Notes: generated from the sequence alone by a model not told the origin. A DNA stretch of 64,000 bases from Aromatoleum tolulyticum (GCF_900156155.1 NZ_FTMD01000002.1:459136-523135), one strand, 5' to 3'. Positions 16,287-25,694 are shown, numbered from the stretch's first letter. Program-made: numbers and translations.

Positions 16287-16994
16287 TCAGTGCGCGGCGA
16301 CGCCGAGCCAGCTGTCGAGCAATTCGCGGTCATTGCGCAGCGTGGCGCTGTCGCCCTGGTAGACGGCGCGACCGCGTTCGAGCACCAGCGCCTGGCGGGT
16401 CAGCGGCAGGATCTGGCGGGCGTGTTGCTCGACGAGGATCACGGCCATGCCGCCTTCCTCGGTGAGCCGCCGGATGATCGACAGCAGTTCCTGCACGATC
16501 AGCGGTGCGAGGCCCTCGAGCGGCTCGTCGAGGAGCAGCAGCTTCGGGTTGAGCATCAGCGCCCGCCCCATCGCAAGCATCTGCTGCTCGCCGCCGGAGA
16601 GCTCGTTGCCCATGTTCGCGCGCCGCTCCTTGAGACGCGGGAACATCTCGTAGACGCGCTGCAGGTTCCAGTGGCCGGCGGTCGCGACGACGCTGAGGTT
16701 TTCCTCGACCGTGAGCGACGGAAAGATGTCGCGTTCCTGCGGCACCCAGCCGAGGCCGCGATGCGCGCGGGCGTGCGCGGGGACGATGGCGAGGTCTTCG
16801 CCCGCAAAGCGCAGCGCACCGGAATGCTGGCGCGCGGCGCCCATCAGGGTGGACAGCAGGGTCGTCTTGCCCATGCCGTTGCGGCCCAGCAGCGCGAGGC
16901 TGTCGCCTTCGCCCAGGCTGAAGGAGATGTCCTCCAGCACCACGGCGTCGCCGTAGCCGGCACGCACGTTTTCGAGTTTCAGCAGCTCAGACAC
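16287..16994 (-). CDS. livF: Branched-chain-type ABC transporter, ATP-binding protein LivF
   Basis: Protein of 235 residues with Walker A GRNGMGKTT, signature LSGGEQQMLAMGRAL and Walker B LLLLDEPLEGLAP, the standard LivF layout. The start is GTG at 16994, overlapping the end of livG by 8 bp. It is the last gene of the livKHMGF group and energises uptake together with LivG. Because the liv genes follow the 3-hydroxybenzoate genes in the same direction, the substrate is more likely an aromatic acid than an amino acid; this is inference. Confidence 0.93.
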   Translation of the reverse strand: MSELLKLENVRAGYGDAVVLEDISFSLGEGDSLALLGRNGMGKTTLLSTLMGAARQHSGALRFAGEDLAIVPAHARAHRGLGWVPQERDIFPSLTVEENLSVVATAGHWNLQRVYEMFPRLKERRANMGNELSGGEQQMLAMGRALMLNPKLLLLDEPLEGLAPLIVQELLSIIRRLTEEGGMAVILVEQHARQILPLTRQALVLERGRAVYQGDSATLRNDRELLDSWLGVAAH

Positions 16995-17742
16995 TGATCG
17001 CCTCCCCCAGATAGACTTCCTTGACCTTCGGATTGTTGGCGATCTCGTCGGGCGTGCCGCCGGTGAGCAGCGCGCCGCTCACGAGCACCGAGATGCAGTC
17101 CGCGAAGCGGAACACGAGATCCATGTCGTGCTCGATGAGCAGGATCGTGACGTCGCGCGGCAGCGCAGCGATCGTTTCGAAGAGCTCGCGGCTCTCGGAG
17201 GTCGGCACGCCGGCCGCGGGTTCGTCGAGGAGGAGCACGCGCGGCTTCATCGCCAAGGCGAGCGCGATCTCGATCAGGCGCTGCTTGCCGTAGGCGAGGT
17301 TGCGCGTCTTTTCGTGCGCGAGATCCAGCAGGCGCAGCGTCGAAAGGAGGCTTGCCGCCTCGTCGACCGCTTCGGCGTAGGCGCCGACCGGGCGCCAGAA
17401 GCGCGCGCCGATGCCGATGCGTTCGTTGACCGCCATCGTCACCGATTCGAGCACCGTCAGCTCCGCGAACAGGCGGTTGATCTGGAAGGTGCGGGCGAGG
17501 CCGCGTTTCACGCGCTGGTGCTGGGCGAGGTGCGTGACGGTGTCACCGTTGAGGATCACCTCGCCGCTCGTGGGTTCGAGGAAGCCGGTGAGCAGGTTGA
17601 TCAGCGTCGTCTTGCCCGCGCCGTTGGGGCCGATCAGCGCATGGCGCGCACCGGCTTCGACGTTGAGGCTGACGTCGTTGGTCGCAACGAAGCCGCCGAA
17701 CTTCTTGACGAGATTACGGGTTTGCAGGGCGTAGGTGGTCAT
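16987..17742 (-). CDS. livG: Branched-chain-type ABC transporter, ATP-binding protein LivG
   Basis: Protein of 251 residues with Walker A GPNGAGKTTL, the LivG-type signature LAYGKQRLIEIALAL and Walker B VLLLDEPAAGV. I place the start at the ATG at 17742, whose first base is shared with the livM stop (TGATG); the frame also has a GTG one codon upstream. It is the second ATPase of the importer, and the overlaps on both sides indicate coupled translation. Confidence 0.93.
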   Translation of the reverse strand: MTTYALQTRNLVKKFGGFVATNDVSLNVEAGARHALIGPNGAGKTTLINLLTGFLEPTSGEVILNGDTVTHLAQHQRVKRGLARTFQINRLFAELTVLESVTMAVNERIGIGARFWRPVGAYAEAVDEAASLLSTLRLLDLAHEKTRNLAYGKQRLIEIALALAMKPRVLLLDEPAAGVPTSESRELFETIAALPRDVTILLIEHDMDLVFRFADCISVLVSGALLTGGTPDEIANNPKVKEVYLGEAISV

Positions 17743-18728
17743 CACTTGTTCCTCCCGAGGGCCGCGCCGAGGCGACGCAGGCCCCCCATCACGCCGTCGC
17801 GGGCGAAGAGCACGATGACGACGAGCAGCGCGCCGAGCCAGAACTGCCAGTACTGGGGATTGAGGTCGGACAGCAGGTGGTGCGCGGACATGAACACGAT
17901 GGTGCCCAGCAGCGCGCCGTAGAGGCTGCCCGAGCCGCCGAGCACGAGGATCAGCAGCAACTCGGCCGAGCGGTTGAAGGAGAGCACGTCGAGGGCGACG
18001 AACTGCGTCGTCTGCGCGAGGAGCGCGCCGGCGATGCCTGCGTAGGCCGCACCGATCGTATAGACCGCCGACAGCCGCGCATTGACCGGCGCGCCGATCG
18101 CCGGCATGCGGCCGACGTTGAGGCGGATGCCTTTCAGGCTCAGGCCGAACGGGCTATGCACGAGCTTGCGGGCGACGCAGAACAGCACGAAGAGCACCGC
18201 GATCGCGTACCAGTAGGCGGTCTTGCCGTAGAGGTCGAACTCGAACTGGCCGAGCACCGGCAGGACTTCCATGCCCTGCAGGCCGTCGACGCCGCCGGTG
18301 ATGCTTGTGAGCTTGTTCGCGACCTCGTACAGCATCATCGCGACGCCCAGCGTCACCATCAGCCGCGTGAGGTCGGCGCCGCGCAGCACGAGGAAACTCG
18401 TGACGTAGCCCAGCACTGCGGTCACGATCGCGGCAGCGACGAGTCCGAACAGCGGATCGCCGTAGCCGTGCGCCGCGAGCAGCCCCGCCGCATAGGCGCC
18501 CAAGCCGAAGAAGGCGGCGTGGCCGAGCGACACGATGCCCGCATAACCGAGGATCAGGTCGAGCGACAGGCAGAACAGCGCGGTAATCGCGATCTGCGTC
18601 AGCAGCACGAGGTTGTCGGGGAAGATGAAATAGGCGGCAACCGGGATCAGCCAGAACGCGAGTTCGGCCGGCCGCCAGCGGTCCGCGCGCGCGATCGGCG
18701 CGAGGTCCAGGGTGAGAGCTGCTTGCAT
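17742..18728 (-). CDS. livM: Branched-chain-type ABC transporter permease LivM
   Basis: Protein of 328 residues with about nine hydrophobic segments and the LivM signature region GYAGIVSLGHAAFFGLGAY, followed by GIRLNVGRMPAIGAPVNARL, close to the usual coupling-helix region. It forms the inner-membrane channel with LivH, which lies 10 bp upstream. The short basic C-terminus (GGLRRLGAALGRNK) faces the cytoplasm. Confidence 0.93.
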   Translation of the reverse strand: MQAALTLDLAPIARADRWRPAELAFWLIPVAAYFIFPDNLVLLTQIAITALFCLSLDLILGYAGIVSLGHAAFFGLGAYAAGLLAAHGYGDPLFGLVAAAIVTAVLGYVTSFLVLRGADLTRLMVTLGVAMMLYEVANKLTSITGGVDGLQGMEVLPVLGQFEFDLYGKTAYWYAIAVLFVLFCVARKLVHSPFGLSLKGIRLNVGRMPAIGAPVNARLSAVYTIGAAYAGIAGALLAQTTQFVALDVLSFNRSAELLLILVLGGSGSLYGALLGTIVFMSAHHLLSDLNPQYWQFWLGALLVVIVLFARDGVMGGLRRLGAALGRNK

Positions 18729-18738
18729 GGAAGTCTCC

Positions 18739-19596
18739 TTAGCGGGCGGCGCGACGGCCGAAGAGGCCTTGCGGACGGAAGATCAGCATCACGACCATCA
18801 CCGCGTAGATGACGAAGGCGCCGATCTGCGGCACGTAGTACTTGCCGGCGACATCCACGACGCCGAGGATCAGCGACGCGACGAGCGAGCCCATGATGTT
18901 GCCGCTGCCACCGACGGCGACGACGATCAGGAAGTACACGATGTACTTGACCGGGAAGCTCGGATCGAGGCCCAGCATCTCGACGCCGAGCGCTCCGCCC
19001 AGGCCCGCCAGCGCGGTACCGAGCGCGAAGGTCAGCGTGAAGATGCGCTCGACGTTGATACCGACGCCGCGCGCGGCGCGGGGATTGTCCACCGACGCCC
19101 GCAGCTGCGCGCCGAAGCGGGTGCCGCGGACGAGGCGATTGAGGCCGTAGGCGATCGCGAGGCTCAGCACGATCAGGAAGAGGCGATACACGCCGATATC
19201 CAGCCCGGGGAGGTTGATCTGCCCCTGGAGGAATTCGGGCAGCACCATGGGCTGCTGCTGCGCGCCGAAGAAGTAATGCGCGCCGGCGATCGACATGAAG
19301 ACGAGGCCGATCGAGAACAGCACCTGGTCGAGGTGGGAAGCGGCGTAAAGGCGGCGATACAGCGTGCGCTCGAGCACGACGCCGACGAGCGCGGTCGCGA
19401 GGGCCGCGATAGGCAGCGTGGCGAGGAAGGGCACGCCGGCGCGATTGAGCAGCGTCACGCAGACGTAGCCGCCGAGCATCGCGAAGGCACCGTGGGCGAG
19501 GTTGACGAAGTTCATCAGACCGAGCGTGACCGAGAGGCCGACACTGATCAGGAACAGCAACATCCCCGAGGCGATGCCGTCGAAAATGACGGTCAT
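18739..19596 (-). CDS. livH: Branched-chain-type ABC transporter permease LivH
   Basis: Protein of 285 residues, strongly hydrophobic, with the LivH hallmark LMNFVNLAHGAFAMLGGY near residue 30 and ASVDNPRAARGVGINVERI in the coupling region. It pairs with LivM. The 66-bp gap between livK and livH contains a hairpin, consistent with higher expression of the binding protein than of the membrane parts. Confidence 0.93.
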   Translation of the reverse strand: MTVIFDGIASGMLLFLISVGLSVTLGLMNFVNLAHGAFAMLGGYVCVTLLNRAGVPFLATLPIAALATALVGVVLERTLYRRLYAASHLDQVLFSIGLVFMSIAGAHYFFGAQQQPMVLPEFLQGQINLPGLDIGVYRLFLIVLSLAIAYGLNRLVRGTRFGAQLRASVDNPRAARGVGINVERIFTLTFALGTALAGLGGALGVEMLGLDPSFPVKYIVYFLIVVAVGGSGNIMGSLVASLILGVVDVAGKYYVPQIGAFVIYAVMVVMLIFRPQGLFGRRAAR

Positions 19597-19626
19597 GGGA
19601 TTCTCCTGTTGCGGTTTCGTGGAGTC

Positions 19627-19655
19627 GCGGGGAAAGGCCGCCGGCCCTTCCCCGC
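19627..19655 (-). terminator. Intra-operon hairpin between livK and livH
   Basis: Stem GCGGGGAA (19627-19634) with TTCCCCGC (19648-19655), extended by further partial pairing, lies between the livK stop and livH start. No T-run follows. Hairpins at this position commonly stabilise or attenuate binding-protein transcripts; the role here is inferred. Confidence 0.5.
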
Positions 19656-19662
19656 TGCAGGC

Positions 19663-20829
19663 TTACTGCTTGCCCGGATCGCGCAGGTCCGCGACCTTGT
19701 CGAATTCGACGTTCTGCAGCTTGCCGGCAACCTTCTCGACCTTGCGGATGTAGATCGTCTGCACGATGTCGCGGGTCGCAGGATCAATCGCGATCTTGCC
19801 CCGCGGGCTGACCCAGCTCATGCCCTTGGCCGCCGCGACGAACTTGTCGCCAGTCGCGTCGCCGCCGGTCTTCTCCAGCGTCTTGGCGATCAGCTGCATG
19901 CCGTCGTAGCCGCTCACCGACATGTAGTTCGGGCGGTCCTTCGGGTAGGCCTTGTAGTACGCCTGGACGTAGGCCTTGTTCTCCGGCGAATCATGCACCT
20001 CGGAGTACTGCAGCGAGTTGATGATGCCCAGCGCGTTATCGCCGACCGCGTCGAGAATGTCCTCCTCGGTAAGGTCGCCGGTCGCGATCACGCGGATGCC
20101 GGCCTTCGCGAGGTCGCGCTCCGCGAAGCCCTTCATGAAGGCGACGGTCTGCTCGCCCGGCGGCACGAAGAGGAAGACGGCGTCGGGCTTCACGTCCTTG
20201 ATCTTCTGCAGGAAGGGCGCGAAGTCGGGGTTCTTCACCGGCGTGCGCACTTCGCCGACGATCTCGCCGCCGGCCGCGGTAAAGGTCTTCTTGAACTGTG
20301 CTTCTGCGTCATGGCCGGGGCCGAAATCCGCGACCAGCGTATACACCTTGCGGATCTTGTTCTTTGCGGCCCAGTCGGCGACCGGCGCGGTGATCTGCGG
20401 CAGCGTGTGCGAGACGCGCAGGATGTAGTCGGACTTCGTCGTCACCGCGGAGGCGGCGGCGTTCATGACGATCATGGGCTTCTTCGCCTCCTTCGACACC
20501 GGTGCGGCGGCGAACGCCGACGGCGTCAGGCCGAAGCCGGCGAGGATGTCGACCTTGTCCTTGACGACCAGCTCCTGCGCGGCGCGCTTGCTGATCTCGG
20601 GCGCAATGCCGGTGTCGTCCTTGATGATCAGCTCGACCTTGCGGCCGGCGAAGGTGTCGCCGTTCTGCTTCAGGTACAGGCGCGCACCGTTCTCGATCTG
20701 CTTGCCGTAGGCGGCGAAGGGGCCGGACATCGGCAGCACCATGCCGATCTTCAGCGGTTCGGCGGCGAACGCCGGGGCGGCTGCGCCGAGGGCAACGACG
20801 ATTGCGGCGACGGTTTTCCTGAATGCCAT
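19663..20829 (-). CDS. Branched-chain-type periplasmic substrate-binding protein LivK-like
   Basis: Protein of 388 residues with signal peptide (cleavage at AFA-AEP) and the type I periplasmic fold: EPLKIGMVLPMSGPFAAYG at the mature N-terminus, KVELIIKDDTG, and VSGYDGMQLIAKTLEKTGG near the end. The ATG at 20829 is supported by GGAGA about 10 bp upstream. Members of this family bind aliphatic amino acids, amides or aromatic acids. The gene follows the maleylpyruvate isomerase gene at 70 bp on the same strand, which suggests 3-hydroxybenzoate or a related aromatic acid as ligand. Confidence 0.9.
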   Translation of the reverse strand: MAFRKTVAAIVVALGAAAPAFAAEPLKIGMVLPMSGPFAAYGKQIENGARLYLKQNGDTFAGRKVELIIKDDTGIAPEISKRAAQELVVKDKVDILAGFGLTPSAFAAAPVSKEAKKPMIVMNAAASAVTTKSDYILRVSHTLPQITAPVADWAAKNKIRKVYTLVADFGPGHDAEAQFKKTFTAAGGEIVGEVRTPVKNPDFAPFLQKIKDVKPDAVFLFVPPGEQTVAFMKGFAERDLAKAGIRVIATGDLTEEDILDAVGDNALGIINSLQYSEVHDSPENKAYVQAYYKAYPKDRPNYMSVSGYDGMQLIAKTLEKTGGDATGDKFVAAAKGMSWVSPRGKIAIDPATRDIVQTIYIRKVEKVAGKLQNVEFDKVADLRDPGKQ

Positions 20830-20899
20830 GATGGATCTCCTCATCTCTCTCTTCGGGGGGCCGGGGACGTTCGCCCCCGGCTCTTTATGAATCTTGTGA

Positions 20900-21544
20900 T
20901 TACGCTTTCGGCGCATCCGGCTGCACGGCGGGTGCCGCACGGCGGAAGGCGTCGAGTTCGCCACAGGCGCGGTCGATCGCGACGATGTTCGGATACGGCG
21001 TCAGATCGACGTTGAAGCGGCGGGCGCTCTCGACCTGCGGAATCAGATACACGTCGGCGAGCGTCGGTGCGTTGCCGAAGCAGAACGGCCCGCGCGACGT
21101 GTCGGCCGCGAGCAGCGCCTCCAGCGCGTCGAAACCGGCCGTGATCCAGGTGTCGCACCACGCCAGCACCGCCGCCTCGTCGCAACCCAGCGTCTTCCGC
21201 AGATACTCGAGGACGCGGCGGTTGTTGATCGGGTGGATGTCGCAGCCGACGATCGCCGCCAGCGCGCGCACGCGGGCCCTGTCCTCGGCGTTGGCGGGCA
21301 GCAGCGCCGGGGTCGGGTAGCGCTCTTCAAGCCACTCGATGATCGCCGGCGACTGGATCAGCGTGAGGTCGCCCTCCACGAGTGCCGGCACCAGCGCCTG
21401 CGGATTCACCGCCTTGAAGGCGGCACCGAGGTGCTCCTCGGTGCGCAGATCGACCGGCACGTACTCGTAGTCGATCCCCTTCAGGTTCAGCGCGATGCGC
21501 AGGCGGTGCGAGGTGCCGCTGCGGAAGAAGTTGTACAGCTTCAT
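20900..21544 (-). CDS. nagL: Maleylpyruvate isomerase (zeta-class GST)
   Basis: Protein of 214 residues with a zeta-class glutathione S-transferase fold. It begins MKLYNFFRSGTSHRLRIAL; the SGTSHR glutathione loop is typical of NagL-type maleylpyruvate isomerases, whereas maleylacetoacetate isomerases usually have SSCSYR. It also shows NPQALVPALV, IQSPAIIEWLEE and CDIHPINNRRVL. It converts maleylpyruvate to fumarylpyruvate with glutathione in the gentisate pathway. An ATG two codons upstream (21550) is possible, but GGGA spacing favours 21544. It follows the hydroxylase gene by 14 bp. Confidence 0.92.
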   Translation of the reverse strand: MKLYNFFRSGTSHRLRIALNLKGIDYEYVPVDLRTEEHLGAAFKAVNPQALVPALVEGDLTLIQSPAIIEWLEERYPTPALLPANAEDRARVRALAAIVGCDIHPINNRRVLEYLRKTLGCDEAAVLAWCDTWITAGFDALEALLAADTSRGPFCFGNAPTLADVYLIPQVESARRFNVDLTPYPNIVAIDRACGELDAFRRAAPAVQPDAPKA

Positions 21545-21558
21545 GGGCATTTTCCCGC

Positions 21559-22752
21559 TCAGTCCTTCGCGAGGCAGTTGTCGACGTTCCAGCCGTACAA
21601 CCACTCCATCGCGTCGTAGAAGCGCTCCGGCGTGCGGCCCTTCCACAGGTCGTTGCGCACCAGGCGCTCGACGCCCTTGGCGTGGTAGATGCGGCCCATT
21701 TCGCGCGAGGACAGCACGATGCGCGCGGTACGGGCGATGCGCGAACGCTGGTAGAGGTCGAAGGCCTTCTCGAAGTCGTTGCCCTTGACGCGCAGCGCTT
21801 CGCCGAGGGTCACGGCGTCTTCCAGCGCCATGCACGCGCCCTGCGCCATGTACTGCGTCGTCGGATGCGCGGCGTCGCCCAGCAGCGTCACGCGGCCGAA
21901 GGACCACTGGCCGATCGGCTCGCGGTCGGCGGTCGCCCAGCGCTTCCAGCTCTTCGGCAGGTCGATCAGCTGGCGTGCCTTCGGGCAGATGCCCTGGAAG
22001 TAGCTCTGCACTTCCTCGCGGCTGCCTTCGGTGACGCCCCACTCTTCCTTCTCGCGGCTGTGGAAAGTCACCACGACGTTGTACTGCTCGCCGCCGCGCA
22101 GCGGGTAATGCACGAGGTGGCAGTTCGGGCCGACCCAGATGCTCGCGGCGTTCCACTGCAGGTTCTCGGGGAAGTCCTTCTTGTCGATCACCGCGCGATA
22201 GACGACGTGGCCGGTCACGCGGGCCGGGTCATTGACGAACTGCGCGCGCACGACCGACTTCACGCCGTCCGCGCCGATCAGGGCGACGCCGCGGAAGGCG
22301 TTGCCGTGCTGGTCGTACACCGTGACGCCGTCGGCATCCTGCTCGATGCGCTCGACGCGGGTCGAGGTGCGGAATTCGACGCGACCGGTCTCCTGTGCGC
22401 CTTCGAGCAGCGACAGGTGCACGTCGACACGGTGGATCACCGCGTACGGGTTGCCGAAACGCTTGCGGAACGCTTCGCCGGTCGGGATGCGGCCGACGAG
22501 GGTCTCGTCGAGCGCGTCGTGCATCACCATCTCATCCGTATACACGGCGCGGCCGCGCGCCTTCTCGCCGACGCCCAGCGCGTCGAAGGCGTGGAAGGCA
22601 TTGGGGCCCAGCTGGATGCCGGCGCCAATCTCGCCGATCTGGTCGGCCTGCTCCAGCACCAGCACGTGGAAACCCTGGCGCACCAGCGCGAGTGCGGCTG
22701 CAAGGCCGCCGATGCCGCCGCCGGCGACGATTACGGGAAGCTGCTCGGTCAT
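21559..22752 (-). CDS. nagX: 3-Hydroxybenzoate 6-hydroxylase (FAD monooxygenase)
   Basis: Protein of 397 residues, the usual size. It has the FAD fingerprint VAGGGIGGLAAALAL, the DG motif ALIGADGVKSVVR and the GD motif LLGDAAHPTTQYMAQGACMALEDA of class A flavin monooxygenases. It would convert 3-hydroxybenzoate to gentisate using NADH and oxygen. The assignment rests on family motifs and on its place between fumarylpyruvate hydrolase and maleylpyruvate isomerase. Salicylate 5- or 1-hydroxylase are less likely alternatives. The start at 22752 is preceded by GGAGGAGA; an in-frame ATG 14 codons upstream is not needed. Confidence 0.88.
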   Translation of the reverse strand: MTEQLPVIVAGGGIGGLAAALALVRQGFHVLVLEQADQIGEIGAGIQLGPNAFHAFDALGVGEKARGRAVYTDEMVMHDALDETLVGRIPTGEAFRKRFGNPYAVIHRVDVHLSLLEGAQETGRVEFRTSTRVERIEQDADGVTVYDQHGNAFRGVALIGADGVKSVVRAQFVNDPARVTGHVVYRAVIDKKDFPENLQWNAASIWVGPNCHLVHYPLRGGEQYNVVVTFHSREKEEWGVTEGSREEVQSYFQGICPKARQLIDLPKSWKRWATADREPIGQWSFGRVTLLGDAAHPTTQYMAQGACMALEDAVTLGEALRVKGNDFEKAFDLYQRSRIARTARIVLSSREMGRIYHAKGVERLVRNDLWKGRTPERFYDAMEWLYGWNVDNCLAKD

Positions 22753-22812
22753 GTGTGTCTCCTCCATCTCGATCAGGTTCGGCGGAGCGGCCATGCGCTC
22801 CGTCCGCGGGTC

Positions 22813-23523
22813 TTATTCGGCAGCGCCGATCGTCAGTTCGATGTCGCCGACCTTGTCGACGTGGCCGGTGATGCGATCGCCGCTCTTCACGGCGCCCACG
22901 CCCTCGGGCGTGCCGGTGAAGATCAGGTCGCCCGGCTCGAGGTGATAGAACTTCGACAGGTCGGCGATCAGTTCGGGGATGCTCCAGATCAGCTGCGACA
23001 GGTCGGCGGTCTGGCGGGTCTCGCCATTCACCTGCAGGTTGATCGCGCCCGTGGTCAGCACGCCCAGGTCGCCGATCGGCACGATCTCGGTGCACACGGC
23101 GGACAGTTCGAAGTCCTTGCCCAGATCCCAGGGACGGCCCTGCTCGCGGGCCACCAGCTGCAGGTCGCGGCGGGTCATGTCGAGGCCGGCGGCGTAGCCG
23201 TAGATCAGGCTTTGCGCATCCGATTCGGTCACGCGGAAGCCCGGCGCGCCGATCGCGACGACCAGTTCCATCTCGTAGTGGTAGTTCGAGGTGCCAGTCG
23301 GGTACGGCACGGTCGCGCCGGACTCGACCAAGGTCGACGCCGCCTTCGTGAAGTAGAAAGGCTGGGCGGTTGCCTTGTCGACCGGGCGCCCCATCTCCAC
23401 GGCGTGGGCGTGGTAGTTGCGGCCGACGCAGAAGATGCGCTTGACCGGGTAGCGGGACTCGATGCCGCGCACCGGCAGCGAATACACCGGCGACGGCGGG
23501 AACAGGTATTGGGTTTCGGACAT
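22813..23523 (-). CDS. nagK: Fumarylpyruvate hydrolase
   Basis: Protein of 236 residues of the FAH family: [17 protein letters not shown], the metal-binding [21 protein letters not shown] and [16 protein letters not shown]. It cleaves fumarylpyruvate to fumarate and pyruvate, the last step of the gentisate pathway. It lies 34 bp after the gentisate dioxygenase gene and 60 bp before the hydroxylase gene in one minus-strand operon. It is clearly different from the longer FAH protein at 1.8 kb, which has an added N-terminal domain. Confidence 0.92.
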   Translation of the reverse strand: MSETQYLFPPSPVYSLPVRGIESRYPVKRIFCVGRNYHAHAVEMGRPVDKATAQPFYFTKAASTLVESGATVPYPTGTSNYHYEMELVVAIGAPGFRVTESDAQSLIYGYAAGLDMTRRDLQLVAREQGRPWDLGKDFELSAVCTEIVPIGDLGVLTTGAINLQVNGETRQTADLSQLIWSIPELIADLSKFYHLEPGDLIFTGTPEGVGAVKSGDRITGHVDKVGDIELTIGAAE

Positions 23524-23557
23524 GTCGTCTTCTCTCTGAATCGTTGGAATCGGGGTG

Positions 23558-24598
23558 TCAGGCGCGGACTTCGTAGACGCCCAGCTTCTTGTGCAGCGGG
23601 CTCTCGTCGGCGATGAAGATGAAGGCCGGCTCGCTCGCCGAGCGGTTCTTCAGCGTCACGGGCGTATAGCCGGGCGCGCAGCAGGTATCGGCCGGCGACA
23701 GCGCGAACCGGTTCTCCTCCACCGCCACCTCGGCGCCCCCCTCGATCAGGTGGAACACCATCGCCGGCGAACGCGCGGGCAGATTCAGCGTCTCGCCCGG
23801 GCGCAGCATCAGCGCGGAGAAGCCGAGGATGTTCTGGCAGTCGCCACCGTTCTCGGGATTGACATAGGCGACCTGCACCGCCTCGATGCCGGGCTGCGTC
23901 TCGGCCAGACTCAGCAGCGCGGCGCGCGCATCGGCCCAGGGGTAACGCAGCATCGGGTAACGGCGGGCGCTGCCGCGCGAGAACACCGGCGAAGGCACGA
24001 CGCCGCCGCGGACGTAATTGCGCTCGAGACGGGTGCCGGTCACCTCCTGCTCCTTGCCTTCGACGGCGTAGGACGTCTCCGTGTAATACACCAGCGGCAG
24101 ATCCAGCACGTCGAGCCACACCACCGGCTCCTTGCCGTCGTGGCCGTGCTCGTGCCACAGGCCGGTCGGCGTCAGGATCAGGTCGCCGCGGCTCATCGGG
24201 CACTTCTCGCCATCGACGGTCGTGTAGGCCCCCTCGCCTTCGACGATCATGCGCACCGCGTTCGGGGTATGCTTGTGCGACGGCGCCCATTCGCCCGGCA
24301 GCAGCAGCTGCATGCCGAGGTAGATCGCCGAGCTCGCCTGCATCTTCTCGAGGCCGTGACCGGGGTTCGCCAGCACCAGCACGCGGCGCTCCGCCTTCTC
24401 GATCGGGGTCAGCTCGCCGGCCTGCATCAGCAGCGGGCGGAGCGCCTCGTAGGACCACATCACGGGCTTGGTACGGCGGGACGGCGTACCGGGGGGCAAC
24501 ACCGCGCGCAGGCTGGGCCACAGCGGCACCAGGTTTTGCGCGCCGAGCGACTCGCGGTAGGCGAGCGGCAGATCATCGAGACGACCAAGTTCCTGCAT
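23558..24598 (-). CDS. nagI: Gentisate 1,2-dioxygenase
   Basis: Protein of 346 residues forming a bicupin. The N-terminal cupin carries the iron ligands in [16 protein letters not shown] and the later WHEHGHDG; the C-terminal cupin is around [22 protein letters not shown], cut here at natural breaks. It opens gentisate between the carboxyl and adjacent hydroxyl carbon to give maleylpyruvate. GGAGGAGTCAGGA lies upstream of the ATG at 24598. It is the first gene of the 3-hydroxybenzoate operon and is divergent from the LysR gene. Confidence 0.93.
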   Translation of the reverse strand: MQELGRLDDLPLAYRESLGAQNLVPLWPSLRAVLPPGTPSRRTKPVMWSYEALRPLLMQAGELTPIEKAERRVLVLANPGHGLEKMQASSAIYLGMQLLLPGEWAPSHKHTPNAVRMIVEGEGAYTTVDGEKCPMSRGDLILTPTGLWHEHGHDGKEPVVWLDVLDLPLVYYTETSYAVEGKEQEVTGTRLERNYVRGGVVPSPVFSRGSARRYPMLRYPWADARAALLSLAETQPGIEAVQVAYVNPENGGDCQNILGFSALMLRPGETLNLPARSPAMVFHLIEGGAEVAVEENRFALSPADTCCAPGYTPVTLKNRSASEPAFIFIADESPLHKKLGVYEVRA

Positions 24599-24740
24599 TC
24601 CTGACTCCTCCATCGGGATATCGCTGCCGGTAAAGTTAAAAACCTTTGCGCCAGATCAAGACGCGCAGCGATTCGTTGTGATGGAGCGCAATTTATCGAG
24701 GTATAAATATTCCGTCGATGCAATGCGTGAAATAATGTTA

Positions 24741-24755
24741 ATTCGAATTTCGAAT
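24741..24755. promoter_or_regulatory. Palindromic operator candidate for the LysR regulator
   Basis: ATTCGAATTTCGAAT is a perfect 7-1-7 inverted repeat and contains a T-N11-A LysR box. It lies in the AT-richer 169-bp gap between the gentisate operon and the divergent lysR gene, 12 bp before the lysR ATG. The position would suit autoregulation of lysR; a second site nearer the gentisate dioxygenase promoter was not identified. Confidence 0.5.
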
Positions 24756-24767
24756 ACTCGTCACGCA

Positions 24768-25694
24768 ATGAGCACCCCCGACCTACGCCTGCTGCAAGTC
24801 TTCGATGCCGTCCATAAGACCCGCAGCGTGAGCCGTGCCGCCGATCTGCTGGAACTCGGGCAACCCGCCGTCAGCATCGCGCTGGGCAAGCTGCGCGAAC
24901 ATTTCTCGGATCCCCTGTTCGTGCGCACCTCCAGCGGCATGGAACCGACCCCGCTTGCCGACGAGCTGGTGCAGCCGATCCGCACTGCACTCGATGCGCT
25001 CGACGCCGCCCTGGGCCACCGCAGCAGCTTCGACCCCGCCACGTCGGAGCGCAGCTTCCGCATCTGCATGACGGACATCACGCACCTGGTGCTGCTGCCG
25101 CGCCTGTGGGGCGAGCTGCGCGCGACTGCGCCGGGCATCCGCATCCAGATCGCCCCGCTGGACGACGACACCGGCCGCAAGCTCGAATCGGGCGAAGCCG
25201 ACCTCGCCGTCGGCTTCATCCCCATCCTGGAAGCCGGCTTCTACCAGCAGGCCTTGTTCCGCCAGCACTACGTGTGCCTCGCGAGCGCCGACCACCCCCG
25301 CATCCACGGCGGCCTGACGCGCGAACAGTTCGAGGCGGAAGATCACGCGGTATTCCGCACCACGGGCACGGGCCACCACGTGATCGAGCAGGAAATCGCC
25401 CGCCAGGGCATCAAGCGCCGCATCGTGCTCGACATCCCGAACTTCCTCGGCGCGGCCTTCGTCGTCGAGCACACCGACCTGCTGATGACCGTGCCGCGCC
25501 GGCTGGGCGAACTGCTGCGCGGGCGCGGCGACTTCAGCGTCCTGCCCGTCCCCTTCCCGCTACCGGAATACACGATCAAGCAGCACTGGCACGCGCGCTT
25601 CCACCACGATCCGGGCAATCGCTGGCTGCGCGGCCTGATCGCGAACCTGATGTCCGAATCCGGCCCGCGGGCAACCGAAAGCGAGGGCCGTTAA
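24768..25694 (+). CDS. LysR-family regulator of the 3-hydroxybenzoate operon
   Basis: Protein of 308 residues. The N-terminal helix-turn-helix covers MSTPDLRLLQVFDAVHKTRS, then SRAADLLELGQPAVSIALGK, and the PBP2 effector domain follows from about residue 90. The start at 24768 was chosen because the LysR fold begins there; the frame is open 30 codons further upstream. It resembles the NodD/LinR/NahR-like branch (FRICMTDITHLVLLPRL) common for aromatic operons. It is divergent from gentisate dioxygenase, so 3-hydroxybenzoate or gentisate is the likely effector (inference). Its stop overlaps the convergent DUF364 gene by 4 bp. Confidence 0.88.
   Translation: MSTPDLRLLQVFDAVHKTRSVSRAADLLELGQPAVSIALGKLREHFSDPLFVRTSSGMEPTPLADELVQPIRTALDALDAALGHRSSFDPATSERSFRICMTDITHLVLLPRLWGELRATAPGIRIQIAPLDDDTGRKLESGEADLAVGFIPILEAGFYQQALFRQHYVCLASADHPRIHGGLTREQFEAEDHAVFRTTGTGHHVIEQEIARQGIKRRIVLDIPNFLGAAFVVEHTDLLMTVPRRLGELLRGRGDFSVLPVPFPLPEYTIKQHWHARFHHDPGNRWLRGLIANLMSESGPRATESEGR

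Noticed and set aside
18712..21015. Long + strand open frame of 767 codons opposite the liv genes
   Set aside because: Composition (His/Arg/Asp/Glu-rich, no domains) is that of an antisense shadow of the GC-rich liv genes, which have clear motifs. The same applies to long frames opposite korA (3823-5772), korC (5426-7507) and the gentisate genes (21682-23616).
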